From Mesorhizobium_K quangtriensis (GTDB taxonomy: Bacteria > Pseudomonadota > Alphaproteobacteria > Rhizobiales > Rhizobiaceae), in the NCBI RefSeq assembly GCF_040081925.1, contig NZ_JBEBMF010000001.1, forward strand, positions 558,001 through 622,000: 64,000 bases of DNA. Reading direction: 5' to 3'. The translations under genes were made by a program, and so were the position numbers. Below are positions 32,522 through 40,998 of this stretch, one piece after another (position 1 is the stretch's first letter; every line of letters starts with the position of its first letter). The notes under the pieces were generated by a model. That model had not been told where the DNA came from. It worked only from the letters and a program-made list of their open reading frames with translations, and ran no database searches.

Positions 32522-33751
32522 TCAGGCGATCGTCCGGTAGAACGAGGCACCGTGCCGTCCTGCTGGCAGCCCCAGATGTTCGGCGATGGTCTCGCCGATA
32601 TCCGCATAGGTCGGGCGCAACCCTACATCTCCGCCGGGCAGGGCTGCGGCAAAGCCGAAGATCGGCACGCGCTCGCGCGTGTGGTCGGTGCCTGTCCAGG
32701 TGGGATCGCAGCCGTGGTCTGCGGTCAGCAGCAGCAGATCGCCCGGCATCAGCAAGGCCAGGGCCTCCGGCAGCCGGCGGTCGAAGGCCTCCAGCGCGGC
32801 GGCATATCCCGCGACGTCGCGCCTGTGTCCGTAGAGCGTGTCGAAATCGACGAAGTTGGCAAACACGAGGTCGCCGTCGCCCGCATCGCGCATGGCCGAT
32901 AGCGCAACGTCGAACAGCGCCATGTTGCCGGCCGCCTTGCGTACCTCTGTGACGCCGCGATGTGCGAAGATGTCGCCGATCTTGCCGACACCGATAACTT
33001 TCGAACCGCGCGCGGCGAGGCGGTCGAGCAGAGTTGGCTCGGGCGGCGGCACGGCGAAGTCACGACGGTTCGCGGTACGCTCGAACGTGGCTGTGCTTTC
33101 GCCGACGAAGGGGCGAGCGATCACCCGGCCGATGTTGAGTGGATCGACCAGCCTGCGCGTCGTCAGGCACAGCTCATAGAGACGCTCCAGCCCGAAATGG
33201 GTTTCATGCGCCGCGATCTGGATGACGGAGTCGGCCGAGGTGTAGAGGATCGGCTTGCCTGTCCTTATATGCTCCTCGCCATATTTCTCGATGATCACGG
33301 TGCCGGACGCGTGGCAGTCGCCGAGTATGCCGGGCAGATCCGCCTCGCGGATGATCGCTTCGGTCAGGCTTGCGGGAAAGGTCGGAGTCGTCTGGGGGAA
33401 ATAGCCCCAGTCGAAGGGGACCGGCAGCGCCGCGATTTCCCAGTGGCCGGATGGCGTGTCTTTGCCGGACGAGACCTCTTCGGCCGCGCCGTAAACGGCC
33501 GCTGGCCGGAGTGTGACAGCATCGACGGCCGCCTCGTGCCCCGCTGCGAGCGACGCCCGTCCGAGCCCAAGCGACATCATGTTCGGGATATGGAGCGGTC
33601 CCGATCGGAGACCTGCAACGTCGGCGCGCCCCGAGGCGCATTCCTCGGCTATGTGACCAAACGTGTTCGAGCCTGCGTCGCCGAAGCGCGCAGCGTCACC
33701 GGCGCCGCCAATGCCGAAAGAGTCGAGGACGAACAGGAACGCACGCGACAT
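32522..33751 (-). CDS. deoB: Phosphopentomutase
   Basis: 409 residues from ATG 33751 (the frame extends to 33820). It interconverts ribose/deoxyribose 1- and 5-phosphates in nucleoside salvage. FLFVLDSFGIGGAGDA at the start carries the metal-binding Asp. KDTPSGHWE is the phosphorylated Thr site, and LLLTADHGCDPTWTGTDHTRE near the end supplies further metal ligands. It is the first gene of the deoB-mutM pair and diverges from the PhnD-like gene. Confidence 0.95.
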   Translation of the reverse strand: MSRAFLFVLDSFGIGGAGDAARFGDAGSNTFGHIAEECASGRADVAGLRSGPLHIPNMMSLGLGRASLAAGHEAAVDAVTLRPAAVYGAAEEVSSGKDTPSGHWEIAALPVPFDWGYFPQTTPTFPASLTEAIIREADLPGILGDCHASGTVIIEKYGEEHIRTGKPILYTSADSVIQIAAHETHFGLERLYELCLTTRRLVDPLNIGRVIARPFVGESTATFERTANRRDFAVPPPEPTLLDRLAARGSKVIGVGKIGDIFAHRGVTEVRKAAGNMALFDVALSAMRDAGDGDLVFANFVDFDTLYGHRRDVAGYAAALEAFDRRLPEALALLMPGDLLLLTADHGCDPTWTGTDHTRERVPIFGFAAALPGGDVGLRPTYADIGETIAEHLGLPAGRHGASFYRTIA

Positions 33752-33835
33752 TGGAAAAGTACTGGCCCCTGTTGCCGGATCGATGAAGGCAGACATAGGG
33801 TCTGGCAGGAACATTGGCAATTCGGAAGCGAAACG

Positions 33836-34768
33836 ATGCGTCGCCCTGCGACATGGAAGGCATTGGCTGTGTTGACGGCGACGTGGCCGCTGGCCCAGCC
33901 GGCAATGGCCGGCTGGCGTGAGGATATCGGAACGTTCAGGGTGGGCATCGTGGCAGAGCCGGGTGCGGGAAACGCGATCCCAGGACTGACGGAGCTCAAC
34001 GAGGCCTTCGGCGAGGCGCTCGGCATGAAGGTCGAGTTCTTCGTTGCTCGGAGCTATCCGGCGCTGATCGACGCGCAGGTGTCCGGCCGGATCGACTATG
34101 CCGTCTACAGCGCCTCAGCCTATGCGGCTGCGTCCCTGCGCTGCGAATGCATCGAACCGCTCGTCGCCCCGACAGGCGAGGACGGTTCGACGGGCATTCG
34201 GTCAGTGCTTATCGTCCTGGACGGGAAGATCAGCACCACGGACGATCTGACCGGACGCAAAATAGCCCTGTTGCCGCCTGACAGCGTAGCGGGTCATCAG
34301 GTGCCGCTCGCAATGTTTCGGCCGGGCGGCAGGTCGCTTAGCGGTACCGAGGACTTTCTGCTGCAGGCCGGATCGGCGGAGGCTGCCGAAACTTTGCTGA
34401 TTGACGGCGCGGCGGACGCGATCTTCGGCTGGATCACCGCCATGCCTCCCAATGCGCCGGACGCAACACCAAGCGGCGGAACCATCGCCCGGCTGGAGGC
34501 CGCGGGAATAGATCGCTCGAGGCTGACTGTCGTCTGGCAGTCGGACACTCTCCGCTACGGCCCGCACGCCGTCTCGATCGCGCTCGATCCCGACCCAAAG
34601 GGCAGGCTGACGGAGTTCCTGACCAGGATGAAGCTCGCCGACCCGGAGATGTACGAAAGGCTGGAGGCCTATCGCCTGGGCGGCTTCACACCCGCCGCGG
34701 CATCGGACTACGCGCTTGCGCTGGAGGTGGCACGGTCGATGGCTGCACCGGCCTCAGATGCTCAGTAG
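33836..34768 (+). CDS. PhnD-like periplasmic phosphate/phosphonate-type binding protein
   Basis: 310 residues from ATG 33836. A signal peptide covers 1-25 (LAVLTATWPLAQPAMA). FRVGIVAEPGAGNAIPGLTELNEAFGEALGMKVEFF followed by DYAVYSASAYAAA is the opening of the PhnD/PBP2 family. No permease or ATPase genes are adjacent, so it is an orphan binding protein. It could serve a distant transporter or a signalling role. It ends 7 bases inside the convergent TadG-like gene. Confidence 0.82.
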   Translation: MRRPATWKALAVLTATWPLAQPAMAGWREDIGTFRVGIVAEPGAGNAIPGLTELNEAFGEALGMKVEFFVARSYPALIDAQVSGRIDYAVYSASAYAAASLRCECIEPLVAPTGEDGSTGIRSVLIVLDGKISTTDDLTGRKIALLPPDSVAGHQVPLAMFRPGGRSLSGTEDFLLQAGSAEAAETLLIDGAADAIFGWITAMPPNAPDATPSGGTIARLEAAGIDRSRLTVVWQSDTLRYGPHAVSIALDPDPKGRLTEFLTRMKLADPEMYERLEAYRLGGFTPAAASDYALALEVARSMAAPASDAQ

Positions 34769-35409
34769 CAGTCCGTGCAGGGGATCGTCATGCTCATGCG
34801 AGGACGCAGGTAGTAGGTCTCCGTCATGGGGATATTGTCGAACGCAGACATGAGCCCCAGTGTTTCCTTGGCAGACGCCGCCCAGGTTATGACTGGCCGA
34901 TAGTCCAGCTTTCCCTCCACGCGGATCAGGAAGCTTCCCTTGATCCTCAGCGCGGGTGGAATGGTGACCGGCGTCCCTTTGGCAGAACCGGCCAGGAATG
35001 AGCCGTTGACCAGCTTTCGCGCCCATACGACCTGGACCTTGGGTGTCGTTTCGTCGGTCACCTCGATGGCGGTTATTTCGATGTCGGGCGCGCTGCGATT
35101 GTAAGGTTGCAGCGTCGATTCGCCGAGGCGCATGATTCCCTCGAGTTCGCTCTTTGACATCTGCTGCTGCTGCGTCACGAGATCCCCGACCATGCTGCCG
35201 ACGCGACCGACCTTCTTGTTGGCCTCGATGGCTTGCGCCACCTCCATCGTGACGAAGTACAGCATCAGCAGGAGCGGAACGACGAGCGCGAACTCCAGCG
35301 CCGCGACGCCCCTGCCGTCGCGAGCGAACAGCCTGACCCGCGCAAGAAAGGATGCCCTGCCCGATACGAACATTTCCTGTCCTTCCTGACGTCCCGCGCT
35401 TTTCGCCAT
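34762..35409 (-). CDS. TadG/TadE-like pilus assembly protein
   Basis: 215 residues from ATG 35409, which overlaps the tadE stop. Near the N-terminus RDGRGVAALEFALVVPLLLMLYF is the TadE/TadG prepilin-like hydrophobic segment with its conserved Glu. The rest is periplasmic and contains the C-terminal CTDC pair. These minor pseudopilins are processed by the CpaA peptidase and take part in Flp pilus assembly. No von Willebrand domain is present, so it is shorter than classical TadG. Confidence 0.82.
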   Translation of the reverse strand: MAKSAGRQEGQEMFVSGRASFLARVRLFARDGRGVAALEFALVVPLLLMLYFVTMEVAQAIEANKKVGRVGSMVGDLVTQQQQMSKSELEGIMRLGESTLQPYNRSAPDIEITAIEVTDETTPKVQVVWARKLVNGSFLAGSAKGTPVTIPPALRIKGSFLIRVEGKLDYRPVITWAASAKETLGLMSAFDNIPMTETYYLRPRMSMTIPCTDCY

Positions 35410-35975
35410 CAGTCGTCGAACGGTTCGTTCTGCCACGTCACCGTGGCGAACAGCAGCGTCTTGCCGCCCTTGAGGTTGGAAATCATCTTCGCCATGAAAT
35501 CGGTAATGACCGGCCACTTGTAGAATACGCGGATCATGTTCTTCGACATGGAGAGACCGGGCTTCACCGCGAATTCGCTGGTGTCGAGGTCCCTGTCGGC
35601 CGTCAGCTTTATCCTCACCGCCGACGCTGCCGCGAAGGTCGGGAATTCGCGCAGGTCGACCTCGAGTCCGGGGCAATCCTTTGCGACGAGAATTTCCAGC
35701 CTGTCGCAGATCTTCTCCTTCAGCGATTCCGTGCTGATGGCGGCGGGCTTCAACTGGCCGGTGCGGATTTCGCGTGCGACGTCGTCTGTGATGTTTGCTA
35801 GGAGTTGCTGGCCGGCAAAAGAGATGCAGCTCTCCAGGATCGCGAAGACAAGCATCGCGAAGGGAATCGACAGCAGCGTGAATTCGATGGCGACGCTGCC
35901 CTGCCGATTACGGCCGAAGCGCCTGAAAAAGCCCCCACTACGCGTTGGTCCTGCGTTGCCGCATGGCGTGCTCAT
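35409..35975 (-). CDS. TadE-like pseudopilin
   Basis: 188 residues. RQGSVAIEFTLLSIPFAMLVF (about 24-44) is the TadE membrane segment, with a Gly-Ser processing site just before it and the invariant Glu. The C-terminal domain is periplasmic. It is translationally coupled to the second TadE/G protein. A TTAA-N7-TTAAC CtrA-like box lies about 95 bases upstream of its start. Confidence 0.85.
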   Translation of the reverse strand: MSTPCGNAGPTRSGGFFRRFGRNRQGSVAIEFTLLSIPFAMLVFAILESCISFAGQQLLANITDDVAREIRTGQLKPAAISTESLKEKICDRLEILVAKDCPGLEVDLREFPTFAAASAVRIKLTADRDLDTSEFAVKPGLSMSKNMIRVFYKWPVITDFMAKMISNLKGGKTLLFATVTWQNEPFDD

Positions 35976-36067
35976 CTTAAGCCCCGACTACAATTCCGTA
36001 TCGGCTGACCATAAGCCATGCGGGTTGAAGGCGCGTTTTGTTGTCGCCGTTAATCTTAACGAGCGTA

Positions 36068-36083
36068 TTAAGCTGTCGTTAAC
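36068..36083. promoter_or_regulatory. CtrA-type binding site
   Basis: TTAA-GCTGTCG-TTAAC exactly matches the alphaproteobacterial CtrA consensus TTAA-N7-TTAAC. It lies upstream of the tadE-tadG pair. A palindrome CGTTAA-tc-TTAACG (36048-36061) is adjacent. CtrA controls pilus genes in Caulobacter and other relatives. Confidence 0.6.
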
Positions 36084-36110
36084 TCTGGTCTTCGGCGAAT
36101 ACGGCGCGCC

Positions 36111-36521
36111 TTAGTTGCCGCTCATCTCGCTTTCCGAGGTGCGCTCCGCTTCGGACTTGAAAGAGCCTTCGCAGAACGGCGTGCAGGACATGGTCTGGAT
36201 TTCCGCACGGCGATAGATGCGGACCGTGGAGGCGGTGGAACGGCTGACCGTAATCTGCTCGTCGATGATCGGGCCGCCCTCAGCGTCGAGAACGACGAGG
36301 TTGGTCACCCCAAAACCCTTGCCGGTGAGAACAATCGTGGACGCGTCCTGGACAGAAGCGTCGGCGATCTCGGGATTGCCGACGATGATGGTATCGGCCT
36401 CGCGGGAGAGCTTGATCACCTTTGCCTGGTTCATGGTGATGTCGATACCCGTTTCGGCGGATGCGGGCATAGCCGACGCAACAAGAAGCGCGAGCCCCAC
36501 TGACAGACCAAGCTTCGCCAT
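36111..36521 (-). CDS. CpaC N-terminal-domain-like periplasmic protein
   Basis: 136 residues from ATG 36521. A signal peptide (1-22, MPASA) precedes a domain very like the N-terminal domain of the RcpA/CpaC secretin: ITMNQAKVIKLSREADTIIVGNPEIAD and GKGFGVTNLVVLDAEG match its 'pilus assembly N-terminal' fold. The secretin barrel is missing. The C-terminus has a Cys pair (MSCTPFCEGSF). It may modulate the secretin; this is inference. Confidence 0.82.
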   Translation of the reverse strand: MAKLGLSVGLALLVASAMPASAETGIDITMNQAKVIKLSREADTIIVGNPEIADASVQDASTIVLTGKGFGVTNLVVLDAEGGPIIDEQITVSRSTASTVRIYRRAEIQTMSCTPFCEGSFKSEAERTSESEMSGN

Positions 36522-36853
36522 GACGAACACCCCCGACGCGATTTAGGTTCAACGGATCATGAAGGAGATTGGTGAACCAAGCGTTAAGCGATCTGAGCCA
36601 TGATCGGGAGAGGCCGTCGAATTCGATCGTCTGCGCCACCGATCTCCAGCATTATTGTATATAGGGCACGGCTCGATCCTGGTTGTGCTGGATGTTTCGC
36701 TGTTGTTAACCAAGGTTACGATCGAAACCGGAAACGTTTCGGTAAGGCTGTTTCTTAAGCCGTTTGAAAGAGCTCCTCCGTACAGTGTGCTCATCCGATC
36801 AACCGGTCACAGAAGTTGACGGAAGTGCTGTAACACGGAGTAGGAGCTCTACC
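36522..36853. other. Flp pilin promoter region
   Basis: A 332-base divergent gap between the CpaC-N protein and the pilin gene. It contains AT-rich stretches (attgtatataggg near 36655, gttgttaaccaagg near 36705) and the nested palindrome at 36723-36742. The half-site TTAACC at about 36707-36712 resembles half of a CtrA box. No ORF is supported here. Confidence 0.5.
36723..36742. promoter_or_regulatory. Palindrome upstream of the Flp pilin gene
   Basis: The core GAAACGTTTC (36731-36740) is a perfect 10-bp palindrome. CGAAAC (36723-36728) can also pair with GTTTCG (36736-36741). It is about 115 bases before the pilin start, a suitable place for an activator or repressor. Confidence 0.4.
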
Positions 36854-37018
36854 ATGTCGAAGCTTTTTGCACGTTTTGTGAAGGACGAGTCCGGCGCAAC
36901 CGCTATCGAGTACGGCCTGATCGCCGCCCTCATCGCTCTGGCCATCATGGCTGGCGCTGGCGCCGTCGGCAACCAGATCGGTGCGCAGTTCAACACGATT
37001 GCTGACGAACTGAAGTAA
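36854..37018 (+). CDS. pilA: Flp/Fap-type major pilin
   Basis: 54 residues. The basic leader (about 1-14) is followed by SGATAIEYGLIAALIALAIMAGAGAV, the Flp hydrophobic segment with the conserved Glu and Tyr after the processing site. It is cleaved by CpaA and polymerises into the type IVc pilus used for adhesion. A strong terminator follows, so pilin mRNA can be produced separately from the assembly genes. Confidence 0.95.
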   Translation: MSKLFARFVKDESGATAIEYGLIAALIALAIMAGAGAVGNQIGAQFNTIADELK

Positions 37019-37046
37019 TCGCTTACCGGCTAGCCGGTTGGAAAAA

Positions 37047-37072
37047 GGCCGCCGGAAACGGCGGCCTTTTTT
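37047..37072 (+). terminator. Intrinsic terminator after Flp pilin
   Basis: GGCCGCC-ggaaac-GGCGGCC followed by six T residues. It lies 28 bases past the pilin stop and is preceded by a 14-bp palindrome ACCGGCTAGCCGGT (37025-37038). Confidence 0.92.
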
Positions 37073-37176
37073 GTATCCGGGAATCTTGAACTCTGCCTTC
37101 ACGAGCGATTAAGGGCGCCCGCGTAAGGTTCTGAGCCTGGGTATCGCTATGGTGGCAGTCATGCAGGGAGCCCTTC

Positions 37177-37698
37177 ATGCTTGAAGCGCTGATCTTCGTC
37201 GTCTTTCCGTTCTGCATGGTCTTCGCTGCGCTTTCCGACATGCTGTCGATGACGATCGCGAACCGGGTTTCGCTGCTTCTTGTCGCGGTCTTCGCAATCG
37301 TGGCGCCGCTAACCGGAATGGATTGGGTCGCCTTTGGCTGGCACTTCGCCGCCGGCGCTCTGGTGCTCGCAGTCACATTCAGCCTTTTTGCGCTCGGCGG
37401 AATGGGCGGCGGCGACGCCAAGCTGATGTCGGCCACCGCGGTATGGATGGGCCTCAATTTCCATCTTCTGGAATACCTTGTCATTTCTTCATTCATAGGC
37501 GGCGCCCTTACGGTCGCGCTGCTCGGTTATCGCAATTCCGCGCTCGCGCTTTACACTGGCCAGAATATGTTCCTGCGCCATCTGGCCAACAGCAAGGGAG
37601 GTGTGCCTTATGGCATCGCGCTCGGGCTCGGGGGGCTCATCGTTTATCCGAGCACCCCTCTGATGGTGTGGGCGCTAGGCCGCCTTGCCGGCCAGTAA
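37177..37698 (+). CDS. cpaA: Prepilin peptidase CpaA/TadV (A24B)
   Basis: A 173-residue membrane aspartyl protease that removes the leader from the Flp pilin and the TadE/G pseudopilins. Catalytic Asp21 is in LSDMLSM and Asp80 in GMGGGDAKL. About five transmembrane segments are visible. It is the first assembly gene after the pilin. Confidence 0.93.
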   Translation: MLEALIFVVFPFCMVFAALSDMLSMTIANRVSLLLVAVFAIVAPLTGMDWVAFGWHFAAGALVLAVTFSLFALGGMGGGDAKLMSATAVWMGLNFHLLEYLVISSFIGGALTVALLGYRNSALALYTGQNMFLRHLANSKGGVPYGIALGLGGLIVYPSTPLMVWALGRLAGQ

Positions 37699-37829
37699 GG
37701 CTGGCGCCCGACGGTCGTGTAAACTTTAAATTAATCACGATCGTAAGCAATCCATTAACTCTAATTTGACGATTTCCGCCGCATTGTCCGGCCTGGCTTG
37801 AGGGTTTGCCAGGTAACGAGGTTGGACAA

Positions 37830-38639
37830 ATGGCAGCATCCCGTTTGATTATTCTTGGGGTGGCGGTGGCGGCGGCGGGTGGTGCCGGCTACGTCGCAAA
37901 GAACATGATGGCTCCTCCTCCTCCCAAGGTCATCGTGGAGGACAAGGGACCGGCGATCGATCTTAGTGACGTCCTGGTGTTGAGTGCGGATGTGCCCATG
38001 GGTGCCGCTCTGCAATCCTCCCTGGAATGGCAGGCCTGGCCTTCCGATGGACTGAACGAAAACTTCATTACCCGGACCGCCGACCCGGAAGCGCTCGAAA
38101 AGTACAAGGGATCGATCGCCCGCGTGGCGATGTATTCCGGCGAGCCGCTGCGCAAATCGAAGCTTGTCGGTGAGGGCCAGAGCTTCATGTCGTCCATCCT
38201 GCCGACGGGGCGCCGCGCAGTAGCGACCCAGATCGCGGCCGACACCTCGGCCGGCGGCTTTATTCTTCCAAACGACTATGTCGACGTCATCATGACGCGA
38301 CGCTCCGACACCGCGACCGCCACGGCCGGTTTCGTCACCGAAACCATCTTGGAGAACATCCGCGTGCTCGCCATCGACCAGGCGATCCAGGAGGACGAAG
38401 AGGGGCGTCGCGTCAAGGTCGGCCAGACCGCGACGCTCGAACTTACGCCGCAGCAGGCTGAGATCATCACGGTCGCCCAGCAGATGGCCGACCGGCTGAC
38501 CCTGGCGCTGCGCGCCGTCGTGGATGCGCAGGAAGAGGCGACCAAGGAAGCCGATTACCTCGTTTCCGGCAACGGCCGCCGCGGTACCATCAGGATGATA
38601 AGAGCCGGCGCGGTTACCGAAGAGGGAGCAAGGAAATGA
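37830..38639 (+). CDS. cpaB: Flp pilus assembly protein CpaB/RcpC
   Basis: 269 residues from ATG 37830, preceded by GAGG. An N-terminal membrane anchor (about 4-22) is followed by an SAF-type domain (VLVLSADVPMGAALQSS). CpaB is a periplasmic partner of the secretin. Its stop overlaps the cpaC start by 4 bases. Confidence 0.92.
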   Translation: MAASRLIILGVAVAAAGGAGYVAKNMMAPPPPKVIVEDKGPAIDLSDVLVLSADVPMGAALQSSLEWQAWPSDGLNENFITRTADPEALEKYKGSIARVAMYSGEPLRKSKLVGEGQSFMSSILPTGRRAVATQIAADTSAGGFILPNDYVDVIMTRRSDTATATAGFVTETILENIRVLAIDQAIQEDEEGRRVKVGQTATLELTPQQAEIITVAQQMADRLTLALRAVVDAQEEATKEADYLVSGNGRRGTIRMIRAGAVTEEGARK

Positions 38640-40255
38640 GCGTGACTGAAGCCTTGCGTAAGCCAGCCGGTACAAAATCCGCCTTCGGTGTGGTTGCGGC
38701 ATTGGCGCTGCTGCTTGCCGGCGGCGGCCTGCCAGCCGGCTATGCTCACGCCGGTGGCCAGCTCAACGGCAGTGGGAACCAGGCCGGCGTGGGATCGGCT
38801 GTCGCCACGCAGAACGTGAGGCTCGGCCTCAACAAGTCTGTGGTGATCGACCTTCCGGCCGATGCCTACGACATCCTGGTCGCCAATCCCGCTGTCGCCG
38901 ACGCAGTTACGCGTACGGCGCGCCGCATCTATCTCTTCGGCAAGGCGGTCGGCCAGACCAACATCTTCGTCTTCGGCGCCGGCGGCGAGCAAATCGTCAA
39001 CCTCGACCTGCAGATCGAACGTGACACCGCTGGTGTCGAGGAAAGCATCAGGCGCTTCATCCCGACTTCCGACGTGAAGGTCGAGCTCATCAACGACAAC
39101 GTCGTCCTGACCGGGACGGTCGATACGCCGCTCGACTCGGCGCGCGCCGCCCAGATCGCCTACATGCTGGTGCGCGGCGGCGAAGCAACCACCGGCCAGT
39201 ACTCGCAGACGGCTGCTGCCAGCAGCGATGGCGGCGGCGTAGACATCAACAATCCGGACTCCTCGCGCCAGCTCAGCGGCATCGTCAACCTGATCGAGAT
39301 CATCGGCGAAGACCAGGTAATGCTGAAAGTGACGGTGGCTGAGGTCAGCCGAAACGTCATGAAGCAGCTTGGCGTAAACCTCATTGCCGGCGGAAGCAGC
39401 AACGGTATCTCGTGGGGCGCGATCAGCGAGGCTGCGTACGGTTTGGGCAAACCCCTTTCAGCATCGGGCGTGGGGCTGGCGACATCGACGGTTGACGCCT
39501 ACTTCAACGCCATGGAACAGGCGGGCGTGATGAAGACGCTGGCCGAGCCGACGCTCACCGCGGTATCCGGCGAACAGGCGACGTTCCGGGTCGGGGGGGA
39601 ATTCAACCTCGTGACCGGCCGGAGCAGCGCTGTTTCGGACGACAATCAGACCGGTCAGGTCACCTACGACGTCGAAAAACTCGAATATGGCATCGGCCTG
39701 GAGTTCAAGCCGGTCGTCCTGTCTGCCGGGCGCATCAGTCTGAAGATACGCACGTCGGTGTCCGAGCCGACCAACGAAGGAATGGTGACGCTCGAGGGCG
39801 GTCCTGCCTGTAAAAACAGCCTGACCTGTCTTTTGGGTATGCCCGATCCCCGCAACAACCTGCCTGGCATGACTGCCTTGTCGATCCGCAAGCGTCTGGC
39901 CGACACGACTGTCGAACTTCCATCGGGCGGATCGATGATGATCGCCGGTCTCGTCCGCGATGACATCCGCCAGGTGATGAACGGGTTGCCGGGTCTGTCG
40001 AAGCTGCCGGTTCTCGGCACGCTGTTCCGCAGCCGTGACTTCATCCGCAACGAGACCGAACTGGTCATCATCGTGACGCCCTATATCGCCCGGCCGACGG
40101 CGCGCAACCAGCTCGCAAAGCCGGATGACAATTTCAATGCCCCAAGCGACGGCGCCGGCATGTTCCTCGGCCGCGTCAACCGCGTCTACGGCACAATGAA
40201 GACTGATCTTCCCGACGGCCGCTATCATGGCGTCGTCGGCTACATCTACAAGTGA
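38636..40255 (+). CDS. cpaC: Secretin CpaC/RcpA
   Basis: A 539-residue outer-membrane secretin that forms the pilus exit pore. A signal segment (about 18-41) precedes the pilus-assembly N-domain (NKSVVIDLPADAYDILVANP), a BON-like domain (ELINDNVVLTGTVDTPLDS) and the C-terminal secretin barrel (VELPSGGSMMIAGLVRDD to ELVIIVTPYIARP). It is coupled to cpaB and cpaD by overlaps. Confidence 0.94.
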   Translation: MSVTEALRKPAGTKSAFGVVAALALLLAGGGLPAGYAHAGGQLNGSGNQAGVGSAVATQNVRLGLNKSVVIDLPADAYDILVANPAVADAVTRTARRIYLFGKAVGQTNIFVFGAGGEQIVNLDLQIERDTAGVEESIRRFIPTSDVKVELINDNVVLTGTVDTPLDSARAAQIAYMLVRGGEATTGQYSQTAAASSDGGGVDINNPDSSRQLSGIVNLIEIIGEDQVMLKVTVAEVSRNVMKQLGVNLIAGGSSNGISWGAISEAAYGLGKPLSASGVGLATSTVDAYFNAMEQAGVMKTLAEPTLTAVSGEQATFRVGGEFNLVTGRSSAVSDDNQTGQVTYDVEKLEYGIGLEFKPVVLSAGRISLKIRTSVSEPTNEGMVTLEGGPACKNSLTCLLGMPDPRNNLPGMTALSIRKRLADTTVELPSGGSMMIAGLVRDDIRQVMNGLPGLSKLPVLGTLFRSRDFIRNETELVIIVTPYIARPTARNQLAKPDDNFNAPSDGAGMFLGRVNRVYGTMKTDLPDGRYHGVVGYIYK

Positions 40256-40266
40256 GGGTTGCGGGG

Positions 40267-40971
40267 ATGTCTGACACAATGTTCAGGACCAAGCCGATCG
40301 GGACGCCGGCCATGATGCGTCTCGTGCTTGCCGTCGCTGCGGTCTCGCTCATGTCGGGATGCGCCATGCAGAAGCGCGACTCGGTGGTCGTCGGGGCTAT
40401 CCCGGACGATTATCGGACCAATCATCCGATCATCATCGCGGAAAAGGAAGAGAAGCTCGACCTTCCCGTCGCAGCCAGCGACAGGGGAGCGACGGCCTCG
40501 CAGCGCGCCACGCTCGAAGGCTTCCTGTCGAGCTACGACCGGTCCGCCGCGCCGACGCTGAACATCATCAAGCCATCGGGCTCCGCCAACGCAGTCGCCG
40601 CCGGCGATGCCGCGAAGGATTTTGCCCGCATAGCCAAGAACAGCGGCGTTCCCGCAAGCCGCATCATGTTCTCCTCCTACCAGGCCAGTCCGGAAGAAGT
40701 CTCGGCGCCGGTGCGCATCTCCTATGTCGGCATGGACGCGCAGACGGGCAAATGCGGCAGGTGGCCGGAAGATGTGCTGAACACCAGCGACAACAAGCAC
40801 TACGCCAACTTCGGCTGTTCCTATCAGAACAACCTGGCGGCACAGGTCGCCAATCCGACCGATCTGCTCGGTCCGCGCAAGCAGACCCCGATCGATGCTG
40901 AGAACCGCGGTCGCGTGATCCGTGATTATCAGACCGGCGATTCAAGCTTCAACGAAAACGTCGGTTACTAA
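40267..40971 (+). CDS. cpaD: Pilus lipoprotein CpaD
   Basis: About 234 residues from ATG 40267, which follows GAGGG and GGGG runs; an in-frame GTG at 40252 overlaps the secretin stop. A lipoprotein signal ends at SLMSGCAM with the lipidated Cys. CpaD-family features are the Cys pair around CGRWPEDVLN and the conserved NFGCSYQNNLAAQVANP. It probably helps the secretin reach the outer membrane. Confidence 0.92.
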   Translation: MSDTMFRTKPIGTPAMMRLVLAVAAVSLMSGCAMQKRDSVVVGAIPDDYRTNHPIIIAEKEEKLDLPVAASDRGATASQRATLEGFLSSYDRSAAPTLNIIKPSGSANAVAAGDAAKDFARIAKNSGVPASRIMFSSYQASPEEVSAPVRISYVGMDAQTGKCGRWPEDVLNTSDNKHYANFGCSYQNNLAAQVANPTDLLGPRKQTPIDAENRGRVIRDYQTGDSSFNENVGY

Positions 40972-40998
40972 GCCGAACGAACTTGGGGTAAGGGCAAC

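Noticed and set aside
32960..33835. Long in-frame extension before the PhnD-like protein
   Set aside because: It overlaps deoB on the other strand; the signal peptide begins at 33836.
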